64,000 nucleotides of DNA, taken from positions 558,001 through 622,000 of the forward strand of contig NW_027478721.1 in the NCBI RefSeq assembly GCF_051014685.1. The letters are read 5' to 3'. The DNA is from Ptiloglossa arizonensis (lineage: Eukaryota > Arthropoda > Insecta > Hymenoptera > Colletidae). The position numbers and the translations under genes were made by a program. Under the pieces are notes generated by a model, which ran no database searches, was not told the origin of the DNA, and saw only the letters and a program-made list of their open reading frames with translations. Every line of letters begins with the position of its first letter. Within the stretch, counting starts at the first letter, position 1. Below are positions 46,929 through 60,700 of this stretch, one piece after another.

Positions 46929-49050
46929 CAGAATGGCCTAGGGAAAAAATACACATACCGTTGTAATCGGGCGAGTTTCTACTTTCAGACGCAACAGGAA
47001 TTTTTGGGTTAGGTCAATCCGTTCGCGTGATATGGCAGTTTGAAGCCAAGAAATGGTTGAGAAAGCAAAAAATTTTCGCAATTCTGCTGCTCCAAACGCT
47101 TAACCCGAATGGCATAGGGAAAAAATACACATACCGTTGTAATGGGGCGAGTTTCTACTTTCAGATGCAACAGGAATTTTTGGGTTAGGTCAATCCGTTC
47201 GCGAGATATGGGAGTTTGAAGCCAAGAAATGGTTGAGAAGGCAAAAAATTTTTCGCAATTCTACTGCTCCAAACGCTTAACCAGAATTGCCTAGGGAAAA
47301 AATACACATACCGCTGTAATCGGGCGAGTTTCTACTTTCAGATGCAATAGGAATTTTTGGGTTAGGTCAATCCGTTCGCGAGATATGGGAGATTGAAGCC
47401 AAGAAATGGTTGAGAAGGCAAAACATTTTTCGCAATTCTGCTGCTCCAAACGCTTAACCAGAATGGCCTAGGGAAAAAATACGCATATCGTTGTAATCGG
47501 GTGAGTTTCTACTTTCAGACGCAGCAGGAACTTCTGGGTTTGGTCAATCCGTTCGCGAGATATGGGAGTTTGAAGCCAAGAAATGGTTGAGAGGGCAAAA
47601 AATTTTTCGCAATTCTGCTGCTTCAAACGCTTAACCAGAATGGCCTAGGGAAGAAATACACATACCGTTGTAATCGGGCGAGTTTCTACTTTCAGACCCA
47701 ACAGGAATTTTCGGGTTAGGTCAATCCGTTCGCGAGATATGGGAGTTTGAAGCCAAGAAATGGTTGAGAAGGCAAACAATTTTTCGCTATTCTGCTGCTC
47801 CAAACGCTTAACCAGAATGGCCTAGGGAAAAAATACACATACCGTTGTAATCGGGCGAGTTTCTTCTTTCAGATGCAACAAGAATTTTTGGGTTAGGTCA
47901 ATCCGTTCGCGAGATATGGGAGTTTGAAGCTAAGAAATGGTAAAGAAGACAACAAATTTTTCGCACTACTGCTGCTCCAAACGCTTAACCAGAATGGCCT
48001 AGGGAAAAAATACACATACCGTTGTAATCGGGCGAGTTTCTACTTTCAGACGCAACAGGAATTTTTGGGTTAGGTCAATCCGTTTGCGAGATATGGCAGT
48101 TTGAAGCCAAGAAATGGTTGAGAAAGCAAAAAATTTTCGCAATTCTGCTGCTCCAAACGCTTAACCAGAATGGCATAGGGAAAAAATACACATACCGTTG
48201 TAATGGGGCGAGTTTCTACTTTCAGATGCAACAGGAATTTTTGGGTTAGGTCAATCCGTTCGCGAGATATGGGAGTTTGAAGCCAAGAAATGGTTGAGAA
48301 GGCAAAAAATTTTTCGCAATTCTACTGCTCCAAACGCTTAACCAGAATTGCCTAGGGAAAAAATACACATACCGCTGTAATCGGGCGAGTTTCTACTTTC
48401 AGATGCAATAGGAATTTTTGGGTTAGGTCAATCCGTTCGCGAGATATGGGAGATTGAAGCCAAGAAATGGTTGAGAAGGCAAAACATTTTTCGCAATTCT
48501 GCTGCTCCAAACGCTTAACCAGAATGGCCTAGGGAAAAAATACGCATATCGTTGTAATCGGGTGAGTTTCTACTTTCAGACGCAGCAGGAACTTCTGGGT
48601 TTGGTCAATCCGTTCGCGAGATATGGGAGTTTGAAGCCAAGAAATGGTTGAGAGGGCAAGAAATTTTTCGCAATTCTGCTGCTTCAAACGCTTAACCAGA
48701 ATGGCCTAGGGAAGAAATACACATACCGTTGTAATCGGGCGAGTTTCTACTTTCAGACCCAACAGGAATTTTCGGGTTAGGTCAATCCGTTCGCGAGATA
48801 TGGGAGTTTGAAGCCAAGAAATGGTTGAGAAGGCAAACAATTTTTCGCTATTCTGCTGCTCCAAACGCTTAACCAGAATGGCCTAGGGAAAAAATACACA
48901 TACCGTTGTAATCGGGCGAGTTTCTTCTTTCAGATGCAACAAGAATTTTTGGGTTAGGTCAATCCGTTCGCGAGATATGGGAGTTTGAAGCTAAGAAATG
49001 GTAAAGAAGACAACAAATTTTTCGCACTACTGCTGCTCCAAACGCTTAAC
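46929..49050 (+). repeat. 6-monomer tandem duplication (1061 bp): 46929-47989 and 47990-49050
   Basis: Both copies hold GATATGGCAG with GAGAAAGC and AAAATTTTCGC (a 176-bp unit), ATGGCATAGGG with GTAATGGGGCGAG, TTCTACTGCTCC, GGGAGATTGAAG, GGGTGAG with GAACTTCTGGG, GGGAAGAAATAC with GACCCAACAGG and TTTTCGGG, and TTCTTCTTTCAG. Private differences are AACCCGAATGG near 47105 and GAGGGCAAGAAAT near 48654. The unit is also embedded in the larger 4067-bp repeat. Confidence 0.85.
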
Positions 49051-51348
49051 CAGGATGGCCTAGGGAAAAAATACACATACCGTTGTAATCGGGCGAGTTT
49101 CTACTTTCAGACGCAACAGGAATTTTTGGGTTAGGTCAATCCGTTCGCGAGATATGGGAGTTTGAAGCCAAGAAATGGTTACGAAGACAACAAATTTTTC
49201 GCACTTCTGCTGCCCCAAACGCTTAATCAGAATGGCCTAGTGAAAAAATACACATACCGTTGTAATCGGGCGAGTTTCTACTTTCAGACGCAACAGGAAT
49301 TTTTGGGTTAGGTCAATCCGTTCGCGAGATATGGGAGTTTGAAGCCAAGAAATGGTTGAGAAGGCAAACAATTTTTCGCTATTCTGCTGCTCCAAACGCT
49401 TAACCAGAATGGCCTATGGAAAAAATACACATACCGTTGTAATCGGGCGAGTTTCTTGTTTCAGATGCAACAAGAATTTTTGGGTTAGGTCAGTCCGTTC
49501 GCGAGATATGGGTGTTTGAAGCTAAGAACTGGTAAAGAAGGCAAAAAATTTTTCGCAATTCTGCTGCTCCAAACGCTTAAACAGAATGGCCTAGGGAAGA
49601 AATACACATACCGTTGTAATCGGGCGAGTTTCTACTTTCAGATCCAACAGGAATTTTTGGGTTAGGTCAATCCGTTCGCGAGATATGGGAGTTTGAAGCC
49701 AAGAAATGGTTGAGAAGGCAAACAATTTTTCGCTATTCTGCTGCTCCAAACGCTTAACCAGAATGGCCTAGGGAAAAAATAAACATACCGTTGTAATCGG
49801 GCGAGTTTCTACTTTCAGACGCAACAGGAATTTTTGGGTTAGGTCAATCCGTTCGCGAGATATGGGAGTTTGAAGCCAAGAAATGGTTGAGAAGGCAAAA
49901 AATTTTTCGCAATTCTGCTGCTCCACACGCTTAACCCGAATGGCCTAGGGAAAAAATACACATACCGCTGTAATCGGGCGAGTTTCTACTTTCAGATGCA
50001 ATAGGAATTTTTAGGTAAGGTCAATCCGTTCGCGAGATATGGGACTTTCAAGGTAAGAAATGGTTGACAAGACAATAAATTTTTCGCACTTCTGCTGCTC
50101 CAATCGCTTAACCAGAATGGCCTAAGGGAAAAACACACGTACCGTTGTAATCGGGCGAGTTTCTACTTTCAGATGCAATAGGAATTTTTGGGTTAGGTCA
50201 ATCCGTTCGCGAGATATGGGAGTTTGAAGCCAAGAAATGGTTGAGAAGGCAAAAAATTTTTCGCAATTCTGCTGCTCCACACGCTTAACTCGAATGGCCT
50301 AGGGAAAAAATACACATACCGCTGTAATCGGCGAGTTTCTACTTTCAGATGCAATAGGAATTTTTGGGTAAGGTCAATCCGTTCGCGAGATATGGGACTT
50401 TCAAGCTAAGAAATGGTTGACAAGACAATAAATTTTTCGCAATTCTGCTGCTCCAGTCGCTTAACAAGAATGGCCTAAGGGAAAAATACACGTACCGTTG
50501 TAAACGGGCGAGTTTCTACTTTCAGACGCAGCAGGAATTTTTGGGGTAGGTCAATCTGTTCGCGAGATATGGGAGTTTGAAGCCAAGAAATGGTTGAGAA
50601 GGCAAACAATTTTTCGCTGTTCTGCTGCTCCAAACGCTTAACCAGAATGGCCTATGGAAAAAATACACATACCGTTGTAATCGGGCGCGTTTCTTGTTTC
50701 AGATGCAACAAGAATTTTTGGGTTAGGTCAATCCGTTCGCGAGATATGGGTGTTTGAAGCTAAGAACTGGTAAAGAAGGCAAAAAATTTTTCGCTATTCT
50801 GCTGCTCCAAACGCTTAACCAGAATGGCCTAGGGAAGAAATACACATACCGTTGTAATCGGGCGAGTTTCTACTTTCAGATGCAACAGGAATTTTTGGGT
50901 TAGGTCAATCCGTTCGCGAGATATGGGAGTTTGAAGCTAAGAAATGGTTGACAAGACAATAAATTTTTCGCACTTCTGCTGCTCCAATCGCTTTACCAGA
51001 ATGGCCTAAGGGAAAAATACACGTACCGTTGTAATCGGGCGAGTTTCTACTTTCAGATGCAATAGGAATTTTTGGGTTAGGTCAATCCGTTCGCGAGATA
51101 TGGCAGTTTGAAGCCAAGAAATGGTTGAGAAAGCAAAAAATTTTCGCAATTCTGCTGCTCCAAACGCTTAACCAGAATGGCATAGGGAAAAAATACACAT
51201 ACCGTTGTAATGGGGCGAGTTTCTACTTTCAGATGCAGCAGGAACTTCTGGGTTTGGTCAATCCGTTCGCGAGATATGGGAGTTTGAAGCCAAGAAATGG
51301 TTGAGAAAGCAAAAAATTTTCGCAATTCTGCTGCTCCAAACGCTTAAC
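47282..51348 (+). repeat. HOR copy D-A (4067 bp, 23 monomers)
   Basis: It recurs in tandem at exactly +4067 bp wherever I checked: 47589 with 51656, 48122 with 52189, and the 51077-51325 stretch with 55144-55392. Rare marks inside include GTTACGAAGAC, CCTAGTGAAAA, TTCTTGTTTCAG with AAGAACTGGTAAAG, TAAACAGAATGG, AATAAACATACC, CCACACGC with CCCGAATGG, TTTCAAGGTAAG and CTCCAGTCGC. A private mark is GGGTTAGG near 47360, where D-B and D-C have TCGGTTAGG. Confidence 0.9.
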
Positions 51349-54300
51349 CAGAATTGCCTAGGGAAAAAATACACATACCGCTGTAATCGGGCGAGTTTCT
51401 ACTTTCAGATGCAATAGGAATTTTTCGGTTAGGTCAATCCGTTCGCGAGATATGGGAGATTGAAGCCAAGAAATGGTTGAGAAGGCAAAACATTTTTCGC
51501 AATTCTGCTGCTCCAAACGCTTAACCAGAATGGCCTAGGGAAAAAATACGCATATCGTTGTAATCGGGTGAGTTTCTACTTTCAGACGCAGCAGGAACTT
51601 CTGGGTTTGGTCAATCCGTTCGCGAGATATGGGAGTTTGAAGCCAAGAAATGGTTGAGAGGGCAAAAAATTTTTCGCAATTCTGCTGCTTCAAACGCTTA
51701 ACCAGAATGGCCTAGGGAAGAAATACACATACCGTTGTAATCGGGCGAGTTTCTACTTTCAGACCCAACAGGAATTTTCGGGTTAGGTCAATCCGTTCGC
51801 GAGATATGGGAGTTTGAAGCCAAGAAATGGTTGAGAAGGCAAACAATTTTTCGCTATTCTGCTGCTCCAAACGCTTAACCAGAATGGCCTAGGGAAAAAA
51901 TACACATACCGTTGTAATCGGGCGAGTTTCTTCTTTCAGATGCAACAAGAATTTTTGGGTTAGGTCAATCCGTTCGCGAGATATGGGAGTTTGAAGCTAA
52001 GAAATGGTAAAGAAGACAACAAATTTTTCGCACTACTGCTGCTCCAAACGCTTAACCAGAATGGCCTAGGGAAAAAATACACATACCGTTGTAATCGGGC
52101 GAGTTTCTACTTTCAGACGCAACAGGAATTTTTGGGTTAGGTCAATCCGTTTGCGAGATATGGCAGTTTGAAGCCAAGAAATGGTTGAGAAAGCAAAAAA
52201 TTTTCGCAATTCTGCTGCTCCAAACGCTTAACCAGAATGGCATAGGGAAAAAATACACATACCGTTGTAATGGGGCGAGTTTCTACTTTCAGATGCAACA
52301 GGAATTTTTGGGTTAGGTCAATCCGTTCGCGAGATATGGGAGTTTGAAGCCAAGAAATGGTTGAGAAGGCAAAAAATTTTTCGCAATTCTACTGCTCCAA
52401 ACGCTTAACCAGAATTGCCTAGGGAAAAAATACACATACCGCTGTAATCGGGCGAGTTTCTACTTTCAGATGCAATAGGAATTTTTGGGTTAGGTCAATC
52501 CGTTCGCGAGATATGGGAGATTGAAGCCAAGAAATGGTTGAGAAGGCAAAACATTTTTCGCAATTCTGCTGCTCCAAACGCTTAACCAGAATGGCCTAGG
52601 GAAAAAATACGCATATCGTTGTAATCGGGTGAGTTTCTACTTTCAGACGCAGCAGGAACTTCTGGGTTTGGTCAATCCGTTCGCGAGATATGGGAGTTTG
52701 AAGCCAAGAAATGGTTGAGAGGGCAAGAAATTTTTCGCAATTCTGCTGCTTCAAACGCTTAACCAGAATGGCCTAGGGAAGAAATACACATACCGTTGTA
52801 ATCGGGCGAGTTTCTACTTTCAGACCCAACAGGAATTTTCGGGTTAGGTCAATCCGTTCGCGAGATATGGGAGTTTGAAGCCAAGAAATGGTTGAGAAGG
52901 CAAACAATTTTTCGCTATTCTGCTGCTCCAAACGCTTAACCAGAATGGCCTAGGGAAAAAATACACATACCGTTGTAATCGGGCGAGTTTCTTCTTTCAG
53001 ATGCAACAAGAATTTTTGGGTTAGGTCAATCCGTTCGCGAGATATGGGAGTTTGAAGCTAAGAAATGGTAAAGAAGACAACAAATTTTTCGCACTACTGC
53101 TGCTCCAAACGCTTAACCAGGATGGCCTAGGGAAAAAATACACATACCGTTGTAATCGGGCGAGTTTCTACTTTCAGACGCAACAGGAATTTTTGGGTTA
53201 GGTCAATCCGTTCGCGAGATATGGGAGTTTGAAGCCAAGAAATGGTTACGAAGACAACAAATTTTTCGCACTTCTGCTGCCCCAAACGCTTAATCAGAAT
53301 GGCCTAGTGAAAAAATACACATACCGTTGTAATCGGGCGAGTTTCTACTTTCAGACGCAACAGGAATTTTTGGGTTAGGTCAATCCGTTCGCGAGATATG
53401 GGAGTTTGAAGCCAAGAAATGGTTGAGAAGGCAAACAATTTTTCGCTATTCTGCTGCTCCAAACGCTTAACCAGAATGGCCTATGGAAAAAATACACATA
53501 CCGTTGTAATCGGGCGAGTTTCTTGTTTCAGATGCAACAAGAATTTTTGGGTTAGGTCAGTCCGTTCGCGAGATATGGGTGTTTGAAGCTAAGAACTGGT
53601 AAAGAAGGCAAAAAATTTTTCGCAATTCTGCTGCTCCAAACGCTTAAACAGAATGGCCTAGGGAAGAAATACACATACCGTTGTAATCGGGCGAGTTTCT
53701 ACTTTCAGATCCAACAGGAATTTTTGGGTTAGGTCAATCCGTTCGCGAGATATGGGAGTTTGAAGCCAAGAAATGGTTGAGAAGGCAAACAATTTTTCGC
53801 TATTCTGCTGCTCCAAACGCTTAACCAGAATGGCCTAGGGAAAAAATAAACATACCGTTGTAATCGGGCGAGTTTCTACTTTCAGACGCAACAGGAATTT
53901 TTGGGTTAGGTCAATCCGTTCGCGAGATATGGGAGTTTGAAGCCAAGAAATGGTTGAGAAGGCAAAAAATTTTTCGCAATTCTGCTGCTCCACACGCTTA
54001 ACCCGAATGGCCTAGGGAAAAAATACACATACCGCTGTAATCGGGCGAGTTTCTACTTTCAGATGCAATAGGAATTTTTAGGTAAGGTCAATCCGTTCGC
54101 GAGATATGGGACTTTCAAGGTAAGAAATGGTTGACAAGACAATAAATTTTTCGCACTTCTGCTGCTCCAATCGCTTAACCAGAATGGCCTAAGGGAAAAA
54201 CACACGTACCGTTGTAATCGGGCGAGTTTCTACTTTCAGATGCAATAGGAATTTTTGGGTTAGGTCAATCCGTTCGCGAGATATGGGAGTTTGAAGCCAA

Positions 54301-55415
54301 GAAATGGTTGAGAAGGCAAAAAATTTTTCGCAATTCTGCTGCTCCACACGCTTAACTCGAATGGCCTAGGGAAAAAATACACATACCGCTGTAATCGGCG
54401 AGTTTCTACTTTCAGATGCAATAGGAATTTTTGGGTAAGGTCAATCCGTTCGCGAGATATGGGACTTTCAAGCTAAGAAATGGTTGACAAGACAATAAAT
54501 TTTTCGCAATTCTGCTGCTCCAGTCGCTTAACAAGAATGGCCTAAGGGAAAAATACACGTACCGTTGTAAACGGGCGAGTTTCTACTTTCAGACGCAGCA
54601 GGAATTTTTGGGGTAGGTCAATCTGTTCGCGAGATATGGGAGTTTGAAGCCAAGAAATGGTTGAGAAGGCAAACAATTTTTCGCTGTTCTGCTGCTCCAA
54701 ACGCTTAACCAGAATGGCCTATGGAAAAAATACACATACCGTTGTAATCGGGCGCGTTTCTTGTTTCAGATGCAACAAGAATTTTTGGGTTAGGTCAATC
54801 CGTTCGCGAGATATGGGTGTTTGAAGCTAAGAACTGGTAAAGAAGGCAAAAAATTTTTCGCTATTCTGCTGCTCCAAACGCTTAACCAGAATGGCCTAGG
54901 GAAGAAATACACATACCGTTGTAATCGGGCGAGTTTCTACTTTCAGATGCAACAGGAATTTTTGGGTTAGGTCAATCCGTTCGCGAGATATGGGAGTTTG
55001 AAGCTAAGAAATGGTTGACAAGACAATAAATTTTTCGCACTTCTGCTGCTCCAATCGCTTTACCAGAATGGCCTAAGGGAAAAATACACGTACCGTTGTA
55101 ATCGGGCGAGTTTCTACTTTCAGATGCAATAGGAATTTTTGGGTTAGGTCAATCCGTTCGCGAGATATGGCAGTTTGAAGCCAAGAAATGGTTGAGAAAG
55201 CAAAAAATTTTCGCAATTCTGCTGCTCCAAACGCTTAACCAGAATGGCATAGGGAAAAAATACACATACCGTTGTAATGGGGCGAGTTTCTACTTTCAGA
55301 TGCAGCAGGAACTTCTGGGTTTGGTCAATCCGTTCGCGAGATATGGGAGTTTGAAGCCAAGAAATGGTTGAGAAAGCAAAAAATTTTCGCAATTCTGCTG
55401 CTCCAAACGCTTAAC
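51349..55415 (+). repeat. HOR copy D-B (4067 bp, 23 monomers)
   Basis: Second tandem copy of D-A with the same monomer order and the same rare marks throughout. The two copies look almost identical, so the duplication is recent relative to monomer divergence. Confidence 0.9.
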
Positions 55416-56123
55416 CAGAATTGCCTAGGGAAAAAATACACATACCGCTGTAATCGGGCGAGTTTCTACTTTCAGATGCAATAGGAATTTTTCGGTTAGG
55501 TCAATCCGTTCGCGAGATATGGGAGATTGAAGCCAAGAAATGGTTGAGAAGGCAAAACATTTTTCGCAATTCTGCTGCTCCAAACGCTTAACCAGAATGG
55601 CCTAGGGAAAAAATACGCATATCGTTGTAATCGGGTGAGTTTCTACTTTCAGACGCAGCAGGAACTTCTGGGTTTGGTCAATCCGTTCGCGAGATATGGG
55701 AGTTTGAAGCCAAGAAATGGTTGAGAGGGCAAAAAATTTTTCGCAATTCTGCTGCTTCAAACGCTTAACCAGAATGGCCTAGGGAAGAAATACACATACC
55801 GTTGTAATCGGGCGAGTTTCTACTTTCAGACCCAACAGGAATTTTCGGGTTAGGTCAATCCGTTCGCGAGATATGGGAGTTTGAAGCCAAGAAATGGTTG
55901 AGAAGGCAAACAATTTTTCGCTATTCTGCTGCTCCAAACGCTTAACCAGAATGGCCTAGGGAAAAAATACACATACCGTTGTAATCGGGCGAGTTTCTTC
56001 TTTCAGATGCAACAAGAATTTTTGGGTTAGGTCAATCCGTTCGCGAGATATGGGAGTTTGAAGCTAAGAAATGGTAAAGAAGACAACAAATTTTTCGCAC
56101 TACTGCTGCTCCAAACGCTTAAC
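55416..56123 (+). repeat. HOR copy D-C (partial, 4 monomers)
   Basis: It repeats the start of D-B, including TTTTTCGGTTAGG and GGGAGATTGAAG, GGGTGAG, GGGAAGAAATAC with GACCCAACAGG, and TTCTTCTTTCAG. It stops matching after 56123, where an ATCGTGCGAG monomer replaces the expected TTTGCGAGATATGGCAG unit. Confidence 0.8.
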
Positions 56124-57715
56124 CAGAATGGCCTAGGGAAAAAATACACATACCGTTGTAATCGTGCGAGTTTCTACTTTCAGACGCAACAGGAATTTTT
56201 GGGTTAGGTCAATCCGTTCGCGAGATATGGGAGTTTGAAGCCAAGAAATGGTTATGAAGACAACAAATTTTTCGCAATTCTGCTGCTCCAAACGCTTAAT
56301 CAGAATGGCCTAGTGAAAAAATACACATACCGTTGTAATCGGGCGAGTTTCTACTTTCAGACGCAACAGGAATTTTTGGGTTAGGTCAATCCGTTCGCGA
56401 GATATGGGAGTTTGAAGCCAAGAAATGGTTGAGAAGCCAAACAATTTTTCGCTTTTCTGCTGCTCCAAACGCTTAACCAGAATGGCCTATGGAAAAAATA
56501 CACATACCGTTGTAATCGGGCGAGTTTCTTGTTTCAGATGCAACAAGAATTTTTGGGTTAGGTCAGTCCGTTCGCGAGATATGGGTGTTTGAAGCTAAGA
56601 ACTGGTAAAGAAGGCAAGAAATTTTTCGCAATTCTGCTGCTCCAAACGCTTAAACAGAATGGCCTAGGGAAGAAATACACATACCGTTGTAATCGGGCGA
56701 GTTTCTACTTTCAGACCCAACAGGAATTTTTGGGTTAGGTCAATCCGTTCGCGAGATATGGGAGTTTGAAGCCAAGAAATGGTTGAGAAGGCAAACAATT
56801 TTTCGCTATTCTGCTGCTCCAAACGCTTAACCAGAATGGCCTAGGGAAAAAATACACATACCGCTGTAATCGGGCGAGTTTCTACTTTCAGACGCAACAG
56901 GAATTTTTGGGTTAGGTCAATCCGTTCGCGAGATATGGGAGTTTGAAGCCAAGAAATGGTTATGAAGACAACAAATTTTTCGCAATTCTGCTGCTCCAAA
57001 CGCTTAATCAGAATGGCCTAGTGAAAAAATACACATACCGTTGTAATCGGGCGAGTTTCTACTTTCAGACGAAACAGGAATTTTTGGGTTAGGTCAATCC
57101 GTTCGCGAGATATGGGAGTTTGAAGCCAAGAAATGGTTGAGAAGGCAAAAAATTTTTCGCAATTCTGCTGCTCCACACGCTTAACCCGAATGGCCTAGGG
57201 AAAAAATACACATACCGCTGTAATCGGGCGAGTTTCTACTTTCAGATGCAATAGGAATTTTTAGGTAAGGTCAATCCGTTCGCGAGATATGGGACTTTCA
57301 AGGTAAGAAATGGTTGACAAGACAATAAATTTTTCGCACTTCTGCTGCTCCAATCGCTTAACCAGAATGGCCTAAGGGAAAAATACACGTACCGTTGTAA
57401 TTGGGCGAGTTTCTACTTTCAGATGCAATAGGAATTTTTGGGTTAGGTCAATCCGTTCGCGAGATATGGGAGTTTGAAGCCAAGAAATGGTTGAGAAGGC
57501 AAAAAATTTTTCGCAATTCTGCTGCTCCACACGCTTAACTCGAATGGCCTAGGGAAAAAATACACATACCGCTGTAATCGGCGAGTTTCTACTTTCAGAT
57601 GCAATAGGAATTTTTGGGTAAGGTCAATCCGTTCGCGAGATATGGGACTTTTAAGGTAAGAAATGGTTGACAAGACAATAAATTTTTCGCACTTCTGCTG
57701 CACCAATCGCTTATC
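56124..57715 (+). repeat. Rearranged D-type monomers
   Basis: Units resembling the later part of D (GTTATGAAGAC, CCTAGTGAAAA, TTCTTGTTTCAG with AAGAACTGG, TAAACAGAATGG, CCACACGC with CCCGAATGG, TTTCAAGGTAAG) occur in D-like order with several monomers skipped. This joins D-C to the E repeat. Confidence 0.8.
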
Positions 57716-60700
57716 CAGAATGGCCTAAGGGAAAAATACACGTACCGTTGTAATCGGGCGAGTTTCTACTTTCAGATGCAATAGGAATTTTTGGGTTAGG
57801 TCAATCCGTTCGCGAGATATGGGAGTTTGAAGCTAAGAAATGATTGACAAGACAACAAATTTTTCGCACTTCTGCTGCTCCTAACGCTTAACCAGAATGG
57901 CCTAGGGAAAAAATACACATATCGTTGTAATCGGGCGAGTTTCTACTTTCAGACGCAGCAGGAACTTCTGGGTTTGGTCAATCCGTTCGCGAGATATGGG
58001 AGTTTGAAGCTAAGAAATGGTTGAGAAGACAACAAATTTTTCGCACTTCTGCTGCTCCTAACGCTTAACCAGAATGGCCTAGGGAAAAAATACACATACC
58101 GTTGTAATCGGGCGAGTTTCTACTTTCAGATGCAACAGGAATTTTTGGGTTAGGTCAATCCGTTCGCGAGATATGGGAGTTTGAAGCTAAGAAATGATTG
58201 ACAAGACAACAAATTTTTCGCACTTCTGCTGCTCCTAACGCTTAACCAGAATGGCCTAGGGAAAAAATACACATATCGTTGTAATCGGGCGAGTTTCTAC
58301 TTTCAGACGCAGCAGGAACTTCTGGGTTTGGTCAATCCGTTCGCGAGATATGGGAGTTTGAATCTAAGAAATGGTTATGAAGACAACAACTTTTTCGCAC
58401 TTCTGCTGCTCCTAACGCTTAATCAGAATGGCCTAGGGAAAAAATACACATACCGTTGTAATCGGGCGAGTTTCTACTTTCAGACGCAACAGGAATTTTT
58501 GGGTTAGGTCAATCCGTTCGCGAGATATGGGAGTTTGAAGCCAAGAAATGGTTGAGAAGAAAACAAATTTTTCGCACTTCTGCTGCTCCAAACGCTTAAC
58601 CAGAATGGCCTAGGGAAAAAATACGCATATCGTTGTAATCGGGCGAGTTTCTACTTTCAGACGCAGCAGGAACTTCTGGGTTTGGTCAATCCGTTCGCGA
58701 GATATGGGAGTTTGAAGCTAAGAAATGTTTGAGAAGACAACAAATTTTTCGCACTTCTGCTGCTCCTAACGCTTAACCAGAATGGCCTAGGGAAAAAATA
58801 CACATATCGTTGTAATCGGGCGAGTTTCTACTTTCAGACGCAGCAGGAACTTCTGGGTTTGGTCAATCCGTTCGCGAGATATGGGAGTTTGAAGCTAAGA
58901 AATGGTTGAGAAGACAACAACTTTTTCGCACTTCTGCTGCTCCTAACGCTTAACCAGAATGGCCTAAGGGAAAAATACACGTACCGTTGTAATCGGGCGA
59001 GTTTCTACTTTCAGATGCAACAGGAATTTTTGGGTTATGTCAATCCGTTCGCGAGATATGGGAGTTTGAAGCTAAGAAATGATTGACAAGACAACAAATT
59101 TTTCGCACTTCTGCTGCTCCAATCGCTTAACCAGAATGGCCTAAGGGAAAAATACACGTACCGTTGTAATCGGGCGAGTTTCTACTTTCAGACGCAGCAG
59201 GAACTTCTGGGTTTGGTCAATCCGTTCGCGAGATATGGGAGTTTGAAGCTAAGAAATGGTTGAGAAGACAACAAATTTTTCGCACTTCTGCTGCTCCTAA
59301 CGCTTAACCAGAATGGCCTAGGGAAAAAATACACATATCGTTGTAATCGGGCGAGTTTCTACTTTCAGACGCAGCAGGAACATCTGGGTTTGGTCAATCT
59401 GTTCGCGAGATATTGGAGTTTGAATCTAAGAAATGGTTATGAAGACAACTTTTTCGCAGTTCTGCTGCTCCTAACGCTTAATCGGAATGGCCTAGGGAAA
59501 AAATACACATACCGTTGTAATCGGGCGAGTTTCTACTTTCAGACGCAACAGGAATTTTTGGGTTAGGTCAATCCGTTCGCGAGATATGGGAGTTTGAAGC
59601 TAAGAAATGGTTGAGAAGATCAACAAATTTTTCGGACTTCTGCTGCTCCTAACGCTTAACCAGAATGGCCTAGGGAAAAAATACACATATCGTTGTAATC
59701 GGGCGAGTTTCTACTTTCAGACGCAGCAGGAACTTCTGGGTTTGGTCAATCCGTTCGCGAGATATGGGAGTTTGAAGCTAAGAAATGGTTGAGAAGACAA
59801 CAACTTTTTCGCACTTCTGCTGCTCCTAACGCTTAACCAGAATGGCCTAGGGAAAAAATACACATACCGTTGTAATCGGGCGAGTTTCTACTTTCAGACG
59901 CAACAGGAATTTTTGGGTTAGGTCAATCCGTTCGCGAGATATGGGAGTTTGAAGCTAAGAAATGGTTGAGAAGATCAACAAATTTTTCGCACTTCTGCTG
60001 CTCCAAACGCTTAACCAGAATGGCCTAGGGGAAAAATACGCATATCGTTGTAATCGGGCGAGTTTCTACTTTCAGACGCAACAGGAATTTTTGGGTTAGG
60101 TCAATCCGTTCGCGAGATATGGGAGTTTGAAGCTAAGAAATGGTTGAGAAGATCAACAAATTTTTCGCACTTCTGCTGCTCCAAATGCTTAACCAGAATG
60201 GCCTAGGGAAAAAATACGCATATCGTTGTAATCGGGCGAGTTTCTACTTTCAGACGCAGCAGGAACTTCTGGGTTTGGTCAATCCGTTCGCGAGATATGG
60301 GAGTTTGAAGCTAAGAAATGGTTGAGAAGATCAACAAATTTTTCGCACTTCTGCTGCTCCAAACGCTTAACCAGAATGGCCTAGGGAAAAAATACGCATA
60401 TCGTTGTAATCGGGCGAGTTTCTACTTTCAGACGCAGCAGGAACTTCGGGGTTTGGTCAATCCGTTCGCGAGATATGGGAGTTTGAAGCTAAGAAATGGT
60501 TGAGAAGACAACAAATTTTTCGCACTTCTGCTGCTCCTAACGTTTAACCAGAATGGCCTAGGGAAAAAATACACATATCGATGTAATCGGGCGAGATTCT
60601 ACTTTCAGACGCAGCAGGAACTTCTGGGTTTGGTCAATCCGTTCGCGAGATATGGGAGTTTGAAGCTAAGAAATGGTTGAGAAGACAACAACTTTTTCGC

